Source of the DNA: an uncultured Draconibacterium sp.
GTDB lineage: Bacteria > Bacteroidota > Bacteroidia > Bacteroidales > Prolixibacteraceae
Length of the DNA: 64,000 nucleotides
NCBI RefSeq assembly: GCF_963676735.1
Contig: NZ_OY781464.1
Location: 3,753,001 to 3,817,000, forward strand
Reading direction: 5' to 3'
Under the pieces are notes generated by a model. That model worked only from the letters and a program-made list of their open reading frames with translations. It was not told where the DNA came from and did not search any database. The first letter of the stretch is position 1, and each line of letters opens with the position of its first letter. Made by a program: the position numbers and the translations under genes. Shown here one piece after another: positions 25,648-35,400 of the stretch.

Positions 25648-27309
25648 TTAGTTGGAAGCAGGGGAAATATGTACCAAGTGCATATTTTTTAAACGACTAT
25701 GGCGTGTTGCAGGATTTATAAATCCCGGGGTGAATCCTGAAAGGCTACGATGTTTAAACGACTCAACCAACTCAAAACTTGCTCCGCTTTCTGCAATTTG
25801 CTGCAATCCTTCATCGTTAGTATAAATCCAGGTACTTTTTTGCCTGGTCAGGCACTTTTTCAAATCTGCTGAATCATATAGAAAGTATCCGGGCGTTTTT
25901 GCATAAAAAAACAATTCGCGGTGCTGCGAAAGATAAGAGTTCAACATTTCTCCTTCTTTTGCCCTATTATTAAATGTATTGCATGCAGGTATTACCGATT
26001 GGTATTTAAATACAGCCGGAAATAAATGCGCATTAATTGAAAAACTTAATGCAACTATTGCAATTACCGACCTGAGCATTATTCTATTTATTTGGGTTTG
26101 TGGCAAGGGCAGAAGCATGGGCACCATCAAAACAATCAAGCCTCCCCAAAACAAAAAACTTTTCGACGGAAAAGCATACAGGCAAAGGCCTAATATCAAC
26201 ACCCACATAAATACAATAGTTATATACTGTATAACACTAAGAGCCTTTTTCATACCCCTATGACGCTCTGATTGTAAAAAGAACACAAGCCACTTGGCTG
26301 ATAAAACGGCCATAAAAGGCGACAACACCATAAAATAATGGGGCGACTGAGCCTGTGCAACCGAAATAACAATCCAGTAAGGCACAATAGCTCCTAAACT
26401 ATATAACTCTATACTCTTCTTTTTCAGCAGCGACTTAATTTCGAAAAACCACGATAGAAAAAATAAAATTCCCCAGGGCAGAAAAATGTACAAGGCTGTA
26501 TGGAAATAAAAGAAATAATCCACACTACTTCCTTTAATTCTTCCTGAAATACGGCCCGCATTATTCTCCCAAAAGAAAAACCGGAGTCCTTCCCAGCCAA
26601 ACTGATTATACAATCCGGTTAAACCAAGGGCGAGTATCAGTAAACAAAGCAGGGCACCTGCAACTATTTTTAAGTTAAACACATCTTTTAGGCGGCGGGT
26701 ATAAATAAGATGTGCAAACACTGCAGTAAGCGGGACAAAAACGCCAATTGGTCCTTTTGAAATAAGGGCAAGGCCAATACCTAACCCCGCCAACAGCATA
26801 TTAATCAACCTTTTTTGTTTAAAATAAGCCGCCAACTGCCACATGGCAAAAATTACGTTGGCAGTTAGTAACACATCGGTATGAATATCGTTGTGAAAAA
26901 GAAAATAAAATTCGGAAGTAGCCAGCATAATTGCAGCCAGCCGTGCTGTTTGCCTGCTGTAAAATAATCGTGCAAAACGATAGGTAGAATAAATGGCAAG
27001 CACCGAGTACAAGAGCACCGGCAATTTAAAAGCAACTTCCGATGGCCCGAACAAGAAATAAAACGGTGCAGTAATCCAAAAAAGCAACGGAGGTTTTTGA
27101 AGATAAGGCTCAAAATGAATGGTGAGATTAATCCAGTCCCCCGTTTCATAGATAATGCGGCTGATTGCAGCATACTTCCCGGCATCGCTTGTTACCGGAA
27201 CAAAAAGCCCCAACACATAAGTGAATAAAATAAAAGCCCCAATCAATACAGAAACAGTTCTATCGGCACCAAACTTTCTTTTGCTGGTAATTTTTATCAT
27301 TTTAATCAT
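25648..27309 (-). CDS. GT39-type membrane glycosyltransferase (copy 3 of 3)
   Basis: This is a polytopic inner-membrane protein of the ArnT/PMT (GT39, PMT_2) group, which transfers sugars from polyprenyl-phosphate donors to periplasmic acceptors. The first periplasmic loop has the family's acidic motif and following signature (TSDAGKYAAISRIIYETGDW...YLQKPPLLFW), and many hydrophobic helices and a soluble C-terminal tail follow. It is closely similar to the first gene of the trio (shared NQFGWEGLRFFFWENNAGRI and YIFLPWGILFF), indicating duplication. I take ATG 27309 as the start (553 residues); it overlaps the stop of the preceding gene, and ATG 27300 is also possible. Donor and acceptor are unknown. 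Confidence 0.88.
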   Translation of the reverse strand: MIKMIKITSKRKFGADRTVSVLIGAFILFTYVLGLFVPVTSDAGKYAAISRIIYETGDWINLTIHFEPYLQKPPLLFWITAPFYFLFGPSEVAFKLPVLLYSVLAIYSTYRFARLFYSRQTARLAAIMLATSEFYFLFHNDIHTDVLLTANVIFAMWQLAAYFKQKRLINMLLAGLGIGLALISKGPIGVFVPLTAVFAHLIYTRRLKDVFNLKIVAGALLCLLILALGLTGLYNQFGWEGLRFFFWENNAGRISGRIKGSSVDYFFYFHTALYIFLPWGILFFLSWFFEIKSLLKKKSIELYSLGAIVPYWIVISVAQAQSPHYFMVLSPFMAVLSAKWLVFFLQSERHRGMKKALSVIQYITIVFMWVLILGLCLYAFPSKSFLFWGGLIVLMVPMLLPLPQTQINRIMLRSVIAIVALSFSINAHLFPAVFKYQSVIPACNTFNNRAKEGEMLNSYLSQHRELFFYAKTPGYFLYDSADLKKCLTRQKSTWIYTNDEGLQQIAESGASFELVESFKHRSLSGFTPGFINPATRHSRLKNMHLVHISPASN

Positions 27310-28948
27310 TTTTGCGTGTTGCAATAAAATATCTGCTACCGTTTTCTTTTAACTCATCAACTGCTTCTTGCAGAAATCCGGGGAACTTCTCAGACTTTAT
27401 CCCCGACCATTCTTCTGCTCCAACCACAACATCGAAATTGGTCAAATCAAGCTTATCCATTTCCTTTTGATTAACAACCACAAAATCTTTTTCTGATTCG
27501 GGCAGAACAAAGGTAGTATCCATACTTACAACATCAAACCGGTTTTCAGAATAGATACGCACACTGGCAGCTGTACGAATATTGCCATATACATAAACCT
27601 TGCTATTCTTATCCACACCTTCCAACTCCAGGCGCTGAACCAACTGGCTCCCCGTATTTGGCATTAGCAAAGGAAACAACAACGCAAATACATTAAAGTA
27701 CAACAATCCCAGGGCGTTTGCGATAGCAATTTCATTCGAAATAGTTTTAGCCCACTTTATACCATAAACAACAAACATAAAAATGCTAAAACAAATCCCG
27801 ACAATTAAAACCGGATGTGCAATAACAAAAAATACAACAACAACGCCCAATACCAAAACCACGCTATTTAAAAACAGGAAAACATGCAAGGTGGTCTTTT
27901 TAAACAAAACTTTGTTTTGCACAAAATACCAGGCCAGCATTATTGAAACAAGAGGAATTACCGGCAATAAATACCGGTCGTAAAATTTAAAAACAGCCCC
28001 TGACATCATAATTATTAGAACAACCCAAAGAATAATAAAGCCAAACACAGCCTTCACGTTGTTTTCGATTTGTTTGGAAAATTGGAGTAGTTTCCTTGGT
28101 TTCTTAAAAAGAAGAACAATCCAGGGCAATAAAAAAGCACCCAGATTTATGACTCCCAAGAATGTATTTTTAAACACCTGAACTGTTTTAGATGAAACTC
28201 TCTCGCCAACCTGATCGGCAAAAAAGAACGACCAAAACTCTGCGCCATGCTGTACATACATTAATACAAACCAACTTAATGCCACTACTACAGCCACCCC
28301 TACAACCAACGGGTCGAGCAATTTTGTCAATTTAACTTTTTGCCATGGATTGAAGAGTAAAAACAACATACTTGCTCCTGCAAATGCAGCTGCAGGAAAA
28401 CCTTTGGTTTCAAAAGCCAAAGCTGCCCCCATATACGCCAGCCAGTAGTACTTTCTTTTTGGCTCATTACTGATCAGGATTTCAAGAAAGCCCCACGCGC
28501 TGAGTGTTAAAAACAAAACCAGTAAAATGTCGGGGATCGACCTGCCTGCACTCATTAAAACCAAAGGATTTGCCGCAGTTATAAATGCGGCGGTGAGTGC
28601 AATCTTTTTACTACCCGAGAGCGATTTTGCCATCAGGTAACACACAAAAACCAACAACGCTCCGGCTAACCAAAAAAACAATCGCGAAGATATTCGACTT
28701 ACACCAAATAACTTGTAGCTCGCCATTAGAACCCAATAAGTAAGCACCGGTTTTTTAAAACGTGGCTCGCCATCGGCCTGGTATGGCGTAAAATAATCAT
28801 CCTTTTCCATCATCTGCATAACCGCATCGGTATAATACTTCTCATCCGGAAAGAAAAAAAGATATTCCAGGGTACTTGGTGCCGAATAAATTAAAAACAA
28901 AAATGGCACGAGCAGAAAGCTAGATTTGCGAAAACTGAACGTAATCAT
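27302..28948 (-). CDS. GT39-type membrane glycosyltransferase (copy 2 of 3)
   Basis: This 548-residue polytopic membrane protein is again of the ArnT/PMT type, but it belongs to a different branch from its two neighbours. The acidic loop reads FPDEKYYTDAVMQMMEKDDYFTPYQADGEPRFKKPVLTYW, with the DE pair usual in ArnT-like enzymes. About a dozen hydrophobic segments precede a soluble C-terminal region of about 110 residues. It is separated from the first gene by one base and overlaps the third, so all three are one operon. It probably modifies lipid A, another surface glycan or exported protein (inference). Confidence 0.88.
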   Translation of the reverse strand: MITFSFRKSSFLLVPFLFLIYSAPSTLEYLFFFPDEKYYTDAVMQMMEKDDYFTPYQADGEPRFKKPVLTYWVLMASYKLFGVSRISSRLFFWLAGALLVFVCYLMAKSLSGSKKIALTAAFITAANPLVLMSAGRSIPDILLVLFLTLSAWGFLEILISNEPKRKYYWLAYMGAALAFETKGFPAAAFAGASMLFLLFNPWQKVKLTKLLDPLVVGVAVVVALSWFVLMYVQHGAEFWSFFFADQVGERVSSKTVQVFKNTFLGVINLGAFLLPWIVLLFKKPRKLLQFSKQIENNVKAVFGFIILWVVLIIMMSGAVFKFYDRYLLPVIPLVSIMLAWYFVQNKVLFKKTTLHVFLFLNSVVLVLGVVVVFFVIAHPVLIVGICFSIFMFVVYGIKWAKTISNEIAIANALGLLYFNVFALLFPLLMPNTGSQLVQRLELEGVDKNSKVYVYGNIRTAASVRIYSENRFDVVSMDTTFVLPESEKDFVVVNQKEMDKLDLTNFDVVVGAEEWSGIKSEKFPGFLQEAVDELKENGSRYFIATRKND

Positions 28949-28949
28949 G

Positions 28950-30569
28950 CTAATATTTTACAAGATACATAGGTTGCAAAACCGTATCGCGAGTTTTAGG
29001 ATTTATAAACCGACCACCACGATTTAAGTAGAGATGCCGGTATTCCATTACTGTGTCGGGTTTAAATGCAAGTCCTTGCAGTTCTTCATACCCATCGGAA
29101 TCTGTAAAAACCCAACTCCCTTTCACGCCTGCAATTGCAGCAATATCCTCCTCTGCAGAAACCTGTTTAGCTTGTGGCTCGCTGTAAAAGAACAATTCGT
29201 ATTGCGTGTATTTATAATTGTAAAGCACATCGCCCGGCATTGCGTTTTCGGTAAAATACCTCCCTGCTTTTGGGGGAGCCTGATGGCTAAACATAAAAGG
29301 ATAAACATGGATATTTAACAACAAAAACAAAACCGTAAAGGCTATAGATGAGGGCAATATTAATTTTGCCGTCTTATTCGTAGTCTTATACACAATACAT
29401 AAACTCACAGCAATTCCGGTTAATGCAGTAAGGAAAATAAAAACCGGAACACCGGTAAAAAGATAAAAAGCAATCAAAGCTACAAAAAGCCAGAGAACCA
29501 ATACAACGATATATTGTGTTCTCAACAGGAAAACCAAAAATTTGCCATTTCCTTTAATAGCAATATCAACCCATTTGGCCAATAAAACAGCCATTAATGG
29601 CACAATACCAAACACATAATTTGGGAGCTGACTACTGGATGCATTTAGAATAATGAAGAAAATCCAGATACCGCTAAAAGTAAAATACTCATTCGCTTTA
29701 AATCTATTTTTTACCAATTGCCGTATGTCAAAAAAGGCTGCAATAAAAAATAGCAAACACCAAGGCAAAAACAGGTATATTAAACTATGAATGTAAAATA
29801 TAGGATCGTTTTTTGCGTGAACATACGAACCTGTAATCCGCCCCACATTATTTTCCCAAAAGAAGAACCAAATACCATCCCAACCAAACTGATTCCACAG
29901 ACCAATTAGAGCCGGGCTCACAACCAAAAAGGCTACTATCACCCCTAAATACCACCTCACATCAAGCAAAAACTTAAAATCCCTCTTCAAAAGAATATGC
30001 CCCAATACTGCAAACCCAACCAATGCAGCCCCCAATGGACCTTTAGAGAGCATCGATAACCCGATTGCTACAAAACCAACAATCCAGAAACGATTCTTTC
30101 GGGTTTTTATAAACTCATACAATTGCCATAAAGCCAAAATCACGAAAGCCTGGAAAGGGGTATCGGTGTGAATATCCATACTATACATTGTATAGATAAT
30201 GGAAAAAAACAAAAAAATAGTAGTTAAAAGGCCAACACGCCTGTTATACAAACTTTGCCCCAAACGATAGGCCCAGTAAAAACCTGCCATAGTTAACAAC
30301 AAAACGGGCAACTTAAACCAAAAATTTGAGACCCCTCCAATGGCAAAGCCAAGTGCCCCCATCCAAAAAAGCAGTGGTGGCTTCTGATCGTAAGGTTCTC
30401 CATGAATAGTGAGATGCAGGTAATTGCCATTCTGAAAAACTTCCTTCGATACGGTAGCATATTTTCCGGCATCGCGAGTTACATCAATTGAGAGTCCTGA
30501 AAAATAACCCACAAGTGCGAGTAACACCGTTAGGAAAAAGATTATTTTTATTGTTCTATTATCAAACAT
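28950..30569 (-). CDS. GT39-type membrane glycosyltransferase (copy 1 of 3)
   Basis: This 539-residue polytopic protein is the first gene of the trio. Its first periplasmic loop (TRDAGKYATVSKEVFQNGNYLHLTIHGEPYDQKPPLLFW) and a later block (WNQFGWDGIWFFFWENNVGRITG) match the third gene closely, so those two are paralogues separated by the more distant second gene. Family members use undecaprenyl- or dolichyl-phosphate sugars and act on the periplasmic face. It is divergent from argH across a 252-base region. The target glycan or protein cannot be told from the sequence. Confidence 0.88.
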   Translation of the reverse strand: MFDNRTIKIIFFLTVLLALVGYFSGLSIDVTRDAGKYATVSKEVFQNGNYLHLTIHGEPYDQKPPLLFWMGALGFAIGGVSNFWFKLPVLLLTMAGFYWAYRLGQSLYNRRVGLLTTIFLFFSIIYTMYSMDIHTDTPFQAFVILALWQLYEFIKTRKNRFWIVGFVAIGLSMLSKGPLGAALVGFAVLGHILLKRDFKFLLDVRWYLGVIVAFLVVSPALIGLWNQFGWDGIWFFFWENNVGRITGSYVHAKNDPIFYIHSLIYLFLPWCLLFFIAAFFDIRQLVKNRFKANEYFTFSGIWIFFIILNASSSQLPNYVFGIVPLMAVLLAKWVDIAIKGNGKFLVFLLRTQYIVVLVLWLFVALIAFYLFTGVPVFIFLTALTGIAVSLCIVYKTTNKTAKLILPSSIAFTVLFLLLNIHVYPFMFSHQAPPKAGRYFTENAMPGDVLYNYKYTQYELFFYSEPQAKQVSAEEDIAAIAGVKGSWVFTDSDGYEELQGLAFKPDTVMEYRHLYLNRGGRFINPKTRDTVLQPMYLVKY

Positions 30570-30594
30570 TCTGGTTTAAGAACTAATATTATTT

Positions 30595-30609
30595 GAGCTT
30601 GTAAAGCTC
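30595..30609. promoter_or_regulatory. Short palindrome in the glycosyltransferase/argH divergent region
   Basis: GAGCTT-GTA-AAGCTC is a perfect six-base inverted repeat about 26 bp upstream of the first glycosyltransferase start. It could be an operator or a small hairpin in that gene's leader. Weak evidence. Confidence 0.3.
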
Positions 30610-30731
30610 GTAATTTTTTACCGATAAGAAAAGAGTCGCCACAATTCAGGAAACCTATTTGAGATGTTTTAACATTTTATTTCTTTAAATGCTTCCAGCC
30701 AACTAATTTAACAGCTTTTAATTTGAAATCA

Positions 30732-30739
30732 TATCTTTG
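30732..30739 (+). promoter_or_regulatory. -7 promoter element of argH
   Basis: TATCTTTG matches TAnnTTTG. It is about 83 bp upstream of the argH ATG, implying a leader of about 75 bases. The -33 region is poor. No ARG box is visible in this leader. Confidence 0.5.
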
Positions 30740-30821
30740 CCTTTTTAAAACAGACGAAACAAGCAAGCGATATCGGGAATTGTGCTTCAAGGTATCGTTT
30801 CCGTCTTCCAACTCATAAAAA

Positions 30822-32153
30822 ATGAAACTCTGGGATAAAGGAACACCTGTAAACAAAGCAATCGAAGAATTTACTGTTGGCAAAGACCGCGAGCTGGATT
30901 TATACCTGGCAACGCACGATATTTTAGGATCGATGGCACATGTTACCATGCTCGAATCGGTTGGCCTTATTGAAAAAGATGAACTACCCGCCTTACTGGC
31001 AGAACTTAAAAACCTATACAAAATAGCCGAAGACGGAGATTTCAGCATCGACGAAGGAGTGGAAGATGTGCACTCGCAGGTCGAATTTTTACTTACTGAG
31101 AAGCTGGGTGATCTGGGCAAAAAAATACATAGCGGGCGCTCGCGCAACGACCAGGTTTTGCTCGACCTCAAGCTTTTTACCCGCGACGCTATTCGCGAAA
31201 TTGCAGAAACAACAGCCTTGCTTATCGACGTTTTATTAGCGCGTGCAGCCGAAACTAAAGATATTTTAATGCCGGGCTACACCCATCTTCAGGTGGCGAT
31301 GCCATCATCGTTCGGTCTCTGGTTTAGCGCCTACGCCGAAAGCTTATCCGACGACCTGGAGCTTTTGCAGTCTGCATACAAAATCACCAACCAGAATCCA
31401 TTGGGTTCAGCAGCCGGCTATGGCTCATCATTTCCACTAAAAAGGCAACTAACAACCGACCTGCTGGGTTTCGAAAACATGAATTACAACGTAGTGTATG
31501 CACAAATGGGAAGAGGCAAGGTGGAAAAAATTGTTTCATTCGCCTTAGCTAACCTGGCAGCAACACTTTCAAAGCTGGCCTACGACGTATGTTTATTCAT
31601 GAGCCAGAACTTTAATTTTGTAAGCCTGCCGACCGCATTTACTACAGGCTCGAGCATTATGCCGCACAAAAAAAATCCCGATGTATTTGAACTAACACGC
31701 GCACGTTGCAATAAACTACAGGGGGTTCCGGCACAAATTGGTTTAATCATTAATAATTTACCAAGTGGCTATTTCCGCGACCTCCAGATGGTAAAAGAGG
31801 TTTTTCTGCCTTCTTTTAAAGAAATGAACGACTGCCTGAACATTGTAAATCTGGCAATCGATAAAATGGAAGTCAACAATACCATTTTAAACGACAATAA
31901 ATACGACTATCTGTTTAGTGTGGAAGAAGTGAACAAGCTTGTTCTTCAGGGCATCCCTTTTCGTGAAGCCTATAAACAAATTGGCGAACAAATTGAAAAC
32001 GGCAACTTTTCGCCGGAAAAGAGCGTAAACCATAGCCACGAAGGGAGCATCGGGAATTTATGCCTGGATAGTATTACGAAAAAGAAAGAAAAAATCATGG
32101 ACAAATTTCTATTTAACAAAATAGATGAAGCCAAAAGTTCCTTACTGAACTAA
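30822..32153 (+). CDS. argH: Argininosuccinate lyase
   Basis: ArgH splits argininosuccinate into arginine and fumarate, ending the pathway. The 443-residue protein of the fumarase/aspartase superfamily starts MKLWDKGTPVNKAIEEFTVGKDRELDLYLA, a typical opening. It has the SGRSRNDQVLLDLKLF stretch, HLQVAMPSSFG, and the superfamily signature GSSIMPHKKNPDVFELTRARC that holds the catalytic serine loop. It is encoded apart from the main arg cluster, between a glycosyltransferase operon and gltBD, and a small terminator follows. Confidence 0.97.
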   Translation: MKLWDKGTPVNKAIEEFTVGKDRELDLYLATHDILGSMAHVTMLESVGLIEKDELPALLAELKNLYKIAEDGDFSIDEGVEDVHSQVEFLLTEKLGDLGKKIHSGRSRNDQVLLDLKLFTRDAIREIAETTALLIDVLLARAAETKDILMPGYTHLQVAMPSSFGLWFSAYAESLSDDLELLQSAYKITNQNPLGSAAGYGSSFPLKRQLTTDLLGFENMNYNVVYAQMGRGKVEKIVSFALANLAATLSKLAYDVCLFMSQNFNFVSLPTAFTTGSSIMPHKKNPDVFELTRARCNKLQGVPAQIGLIINNLPSGYFRDLQMVKEVFLPSFKEMNDCLNIVNLAIDKMEVNNTILNDNKYDYLFSVEEVNKLVLQGIPFREAYKQIGEQIENGNFSPEKSVNHSHEGSIGNLCLDSITKKKEKIMDKFLFNKIDEAKSSLLN

Positions 32154-32172
32154 AACGTCAAGTTGCTGAAAA

Positions 32173-32188
32173 TGTGACAAATGTCACG
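32173..32188. promoter_or_regulatory. Crp/Fnr-type palindrome between argH and gltB
   Basis: TGTGACAAATGTCACG fits TGTGA-N6-TCACA with one mismatch, and its inner GTGACA-AA-TGTCAC is perfectly symmetrical. It lies about 130 bp upstream of a candidate gltB promoter and 20 bp after the argH stop. It may be an operator for a Crp/Fnr-family regulator, or merely a hairpin. Confidence 0.45.
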
Positions 32189-32203
32189 TTTATCAAAACA
32201 CAG

Positions 32204-32223
32204 GCAGTTAAAGACTGCTTTTT
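32204..32223 (+). terminator. Probable argH terminator
   Basis: GCAGT and ACTGC form a short perfect stem with a five-base loop followed by TTTTT, about 50 bp after the argH stop. The short stem lowers confidence. Confidence 0.5.
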
Positions 32224-32303
32224 CGATGATTTTCTCAAGGTTAATTGTATGTTATTAAACACAATTTACCCATATCAGGATTGCGAATACACACCCGTTT
32301 GTT

Positions 32304-32311
32304 TATTTTTG
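32304..32311 (+). promoter_or_regulatory. Candidate -7 element for gltBD
   Basis: TATTTTTG matches TAnnTTTG about 107 bp upstream of the chosen gltB ATG. No -33 element with normal spacing is apparent. Confidence 0.35.
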
Positions 32312-32417
32312 ATTTCACTTCGTAAGTAAAATATGGTTTTCGCTTACAGTTTTGCAGCAAGTTGGTAACGACAGCACCAATGCTGCTTTAGTGCGAATTT
32401 TAAAGAGAAAGGAAAAT

Positions 32418-35400
32418 ATGATGCAGACAAAAAAACCTGTAGCAAAGGGATTGTACCGCCCCGAATTTGAACACGGGAGTTGTGGTATCGGGTTTGTTGC
32501 AAACCTGAAGGGCCGAAAAAAGCACAGCGTAATATCTGATGCTTTATCAATGTTGGCTCGAATGGAACATCGCGGGGGTACCGGGTTTGATATTAAAAGT
32601 GGCGACGGTGCAGGGATATTATCGCAAATTCCACACGAACTTTTTATGGAAGAATGCCCAAAAGAAGGCATAAAACTTCCGCAGTTTGGCGAATATGGTG
32701 TGGCGATGATCTTTTTCCCAAAAGAAGATCGAAAACGTTCAGAATGTAAAGACATTATTACCAGAAACCTAAAGAAGTTTAACCTTCCATATCTGGGGTA
32801 TCGTAAAGTACCTGTTGACAACTCAGACCTTGGTCGCGATTCGTTGGCAACCGAGCCGTACGCACAACAGCTTTTTATCGGCAAACCCGATGGAATGAGT
32901 CTTGAGGAATTTGACCGCAAGCTTTTTGTATTCAGAAAATACACCGAACGCCTTGCTCGCGAGTCGGTTAGCGGCTTGGGTTACGATGGGCTCAACATCA
33001 TTTCTTGTTCGTATAAAACCATTATTTACAAAGGTCAGTTAACAACCGAACAAGTTTCGCTCTACTTTAAAGACCTCACCAACCCATTGGCAGTAAGCGC
33101 AATTGCACTTGTTCACTCGCGCTTTTCAACCAACACTTTCCCTTCGTGGAAATTAGCACAGCCTTTCCGCTTTATCGCACACAACGGTGAAATTAATACC
33201 AACAAGGGAAATATAAACTGGATGCGGGCACGTGAAGTACTGCTGGAGTGCTCGGCATTTACCCGCGAAGAGCTGGAAATGATTTTCCCAATTTGCGACC
33301 TGAGAGATTCTGACAGTGCCAACCTTGACATGGCCATTGAAATGTTGGTATTAAGCGGACGCTCGTTACCGCATGTAATGATGATGCTAATACCTGAAGC
33401 CTGGCAAAATGCACCGGATATGGATCCGAAAAAGAAAGAATTTTATGAATTCTATTCGGCCATGATGGAACCATGGGATGGTCCTGCATCCGTATGTTTT
33501 ACTGATGGTGTTTTAGTAGGGGCAACACTCGACCGAAACGGTTTACGCCCATCGCGTTATTGCCTTACTGACGATGATACACTAATAATGGCATCGGAAA
33601 CCGGAGCAATTGATGTTCCTCACGACCAGGTGGTTATTCGTGGACGTTTGCAACCCGGAAAAATGTTTGTTGCCGATTTAGAGCAGGGACGCATTATTTC
33701 GGACGAAGAAGTTAAAGCTGAAATCTGTTCAGGCCAACCCTACGGCGAATGGGTAAAAAACAATATGACTTATCTGGATGATCTTCCATCAATTCCTGAT
33801 TTGGAACTAAAAGATCCGGATACAAAAACACTTTTTAAACGCCAGAAAGCCTTTGGTTTTACGCACGAAGATCTTGAAGTAATTTTAAAACCAATGGCAG
33901 CAAACGGTGGCGAAGCCCTGGGCTCAATGGGTGCCGACAATCCTTTGGCCGTGCTTTCTGACCGCCCAATTCATTTAGCTCACTACTTTAAGCAGTTGTT
34001 TGCACAGGTTACCAATCCACCAATCGACCCCATCAGGGAACGTATTGTGATGGACCTGAGAACCTATGTGGGTGGTTTTAAAAATATTTTGACTGAATCG
34101 CCGGAACATTGCCGACGTATTGCCATTCCTCAGCCTGTGCTTACCAACGAACAATTGGTAAAACTGGCTTATGTGGATCATACACATTTCCAAACTAAAA
34201 AAATCAGTATTGTTTTCCATGCCAACGGAAAAGAAGGAACTTTAGAAAACAAACTGGAGCGTTTGTGCCAGTATGTTGAAGATGCGATTGACGAAGCTTA
34301 TTCAATCATTCTGCTTTCCGACTTTGCCATTAGCACCGACCATGCACCAATTCCGTCATTACTAGCAGCATCCGCCGTTCACCACCACTTAATTCGTGTG
34401 GGTAAGCGAGGAAAAGCCGACATTATTATGGAAGCTGGAGATGTTCGCGAAGTGCATCATTTTGCCACATTACTGGGCTATGGAGTCTCTGCAGTAAATC
34501 CATATATGGCCATCGACACCATTAAGCACATGGCAACTGATGGAAAACTTGGTGATTTATCGAAAGAACAAGCGATTCAGAATTATGTGAAAGCCATCGG
34601 TAGTGGCCTCCTGAAAGTATTCTCTAAAATGGGAATTTCTACGCTGGCCTCGTACCAGGGCGCACAAATTTTTGAAGCAGTTGGATTAAAGCAGGAAGTA
34701 ATTGACAAATACTTTACCGGAACAGTAAGTCGTGTTGAAGGCTTAAGCCTTGATGACATTGCAAAAGAGGCAATGATGCGCCACCGGCAAGGATTCCCAA
34801 CGCGCCAGGGCGGAGCCAAAGTTCTGGAGCCGGGAGGAGAATACCACTGGCGAAAAGATGGCGAACGCCATTTATTAAGTCCTGAGGCAATACAACTAAT
34901 TCAGGAAGCCACAAGAAAAAAAGATTACGAGAAATACAAAAAATATTGCACCGTAGTTGACGAGCAGGCTGAAGCAGCGTTTACCCTGCGCGGACTGATG
35001 GACTTTACATCAGAACGAAAGCCTATTTCGATTGACGAAGTAGAGCCGGCAGAAAGTATACTTACCCGCTTTGCCACAGGTGCGATGTCGTTTGGTTCTA
35101 TCTCGTGGGAAGCACATACAACATTAGCCATTGCAATGAATCGTATTGGCTCCAAGTCGAACTCGGGCGAAGGAGGTGAAGACCCCGTGCGGTACACCAA
35201 ATTACCCAATGGCGACGACATGTGTTCTGCAACCAAACAAATTGCATCCGGACGTTTCGGCGTTAACAGCTACTACCTGAGCATGGCAAAAGAGCTTCAA
35301 ATTAAAATGGCTCAGGGTGCAAAACCAGGAGAAGGCGGTCACCTTCCGGGGCATAAAGTTAACGGATGGATCGGACGCACTCGTAACTCAACTCCCGGAG

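Noticed and set aside
32352..32417. N-terminal extension of GltB from an upstream ATG
   Set aside because: The extra 22 residues are not typical of GltB, and an AAAGGA sequence precedes ATG 32418/32421 instead.
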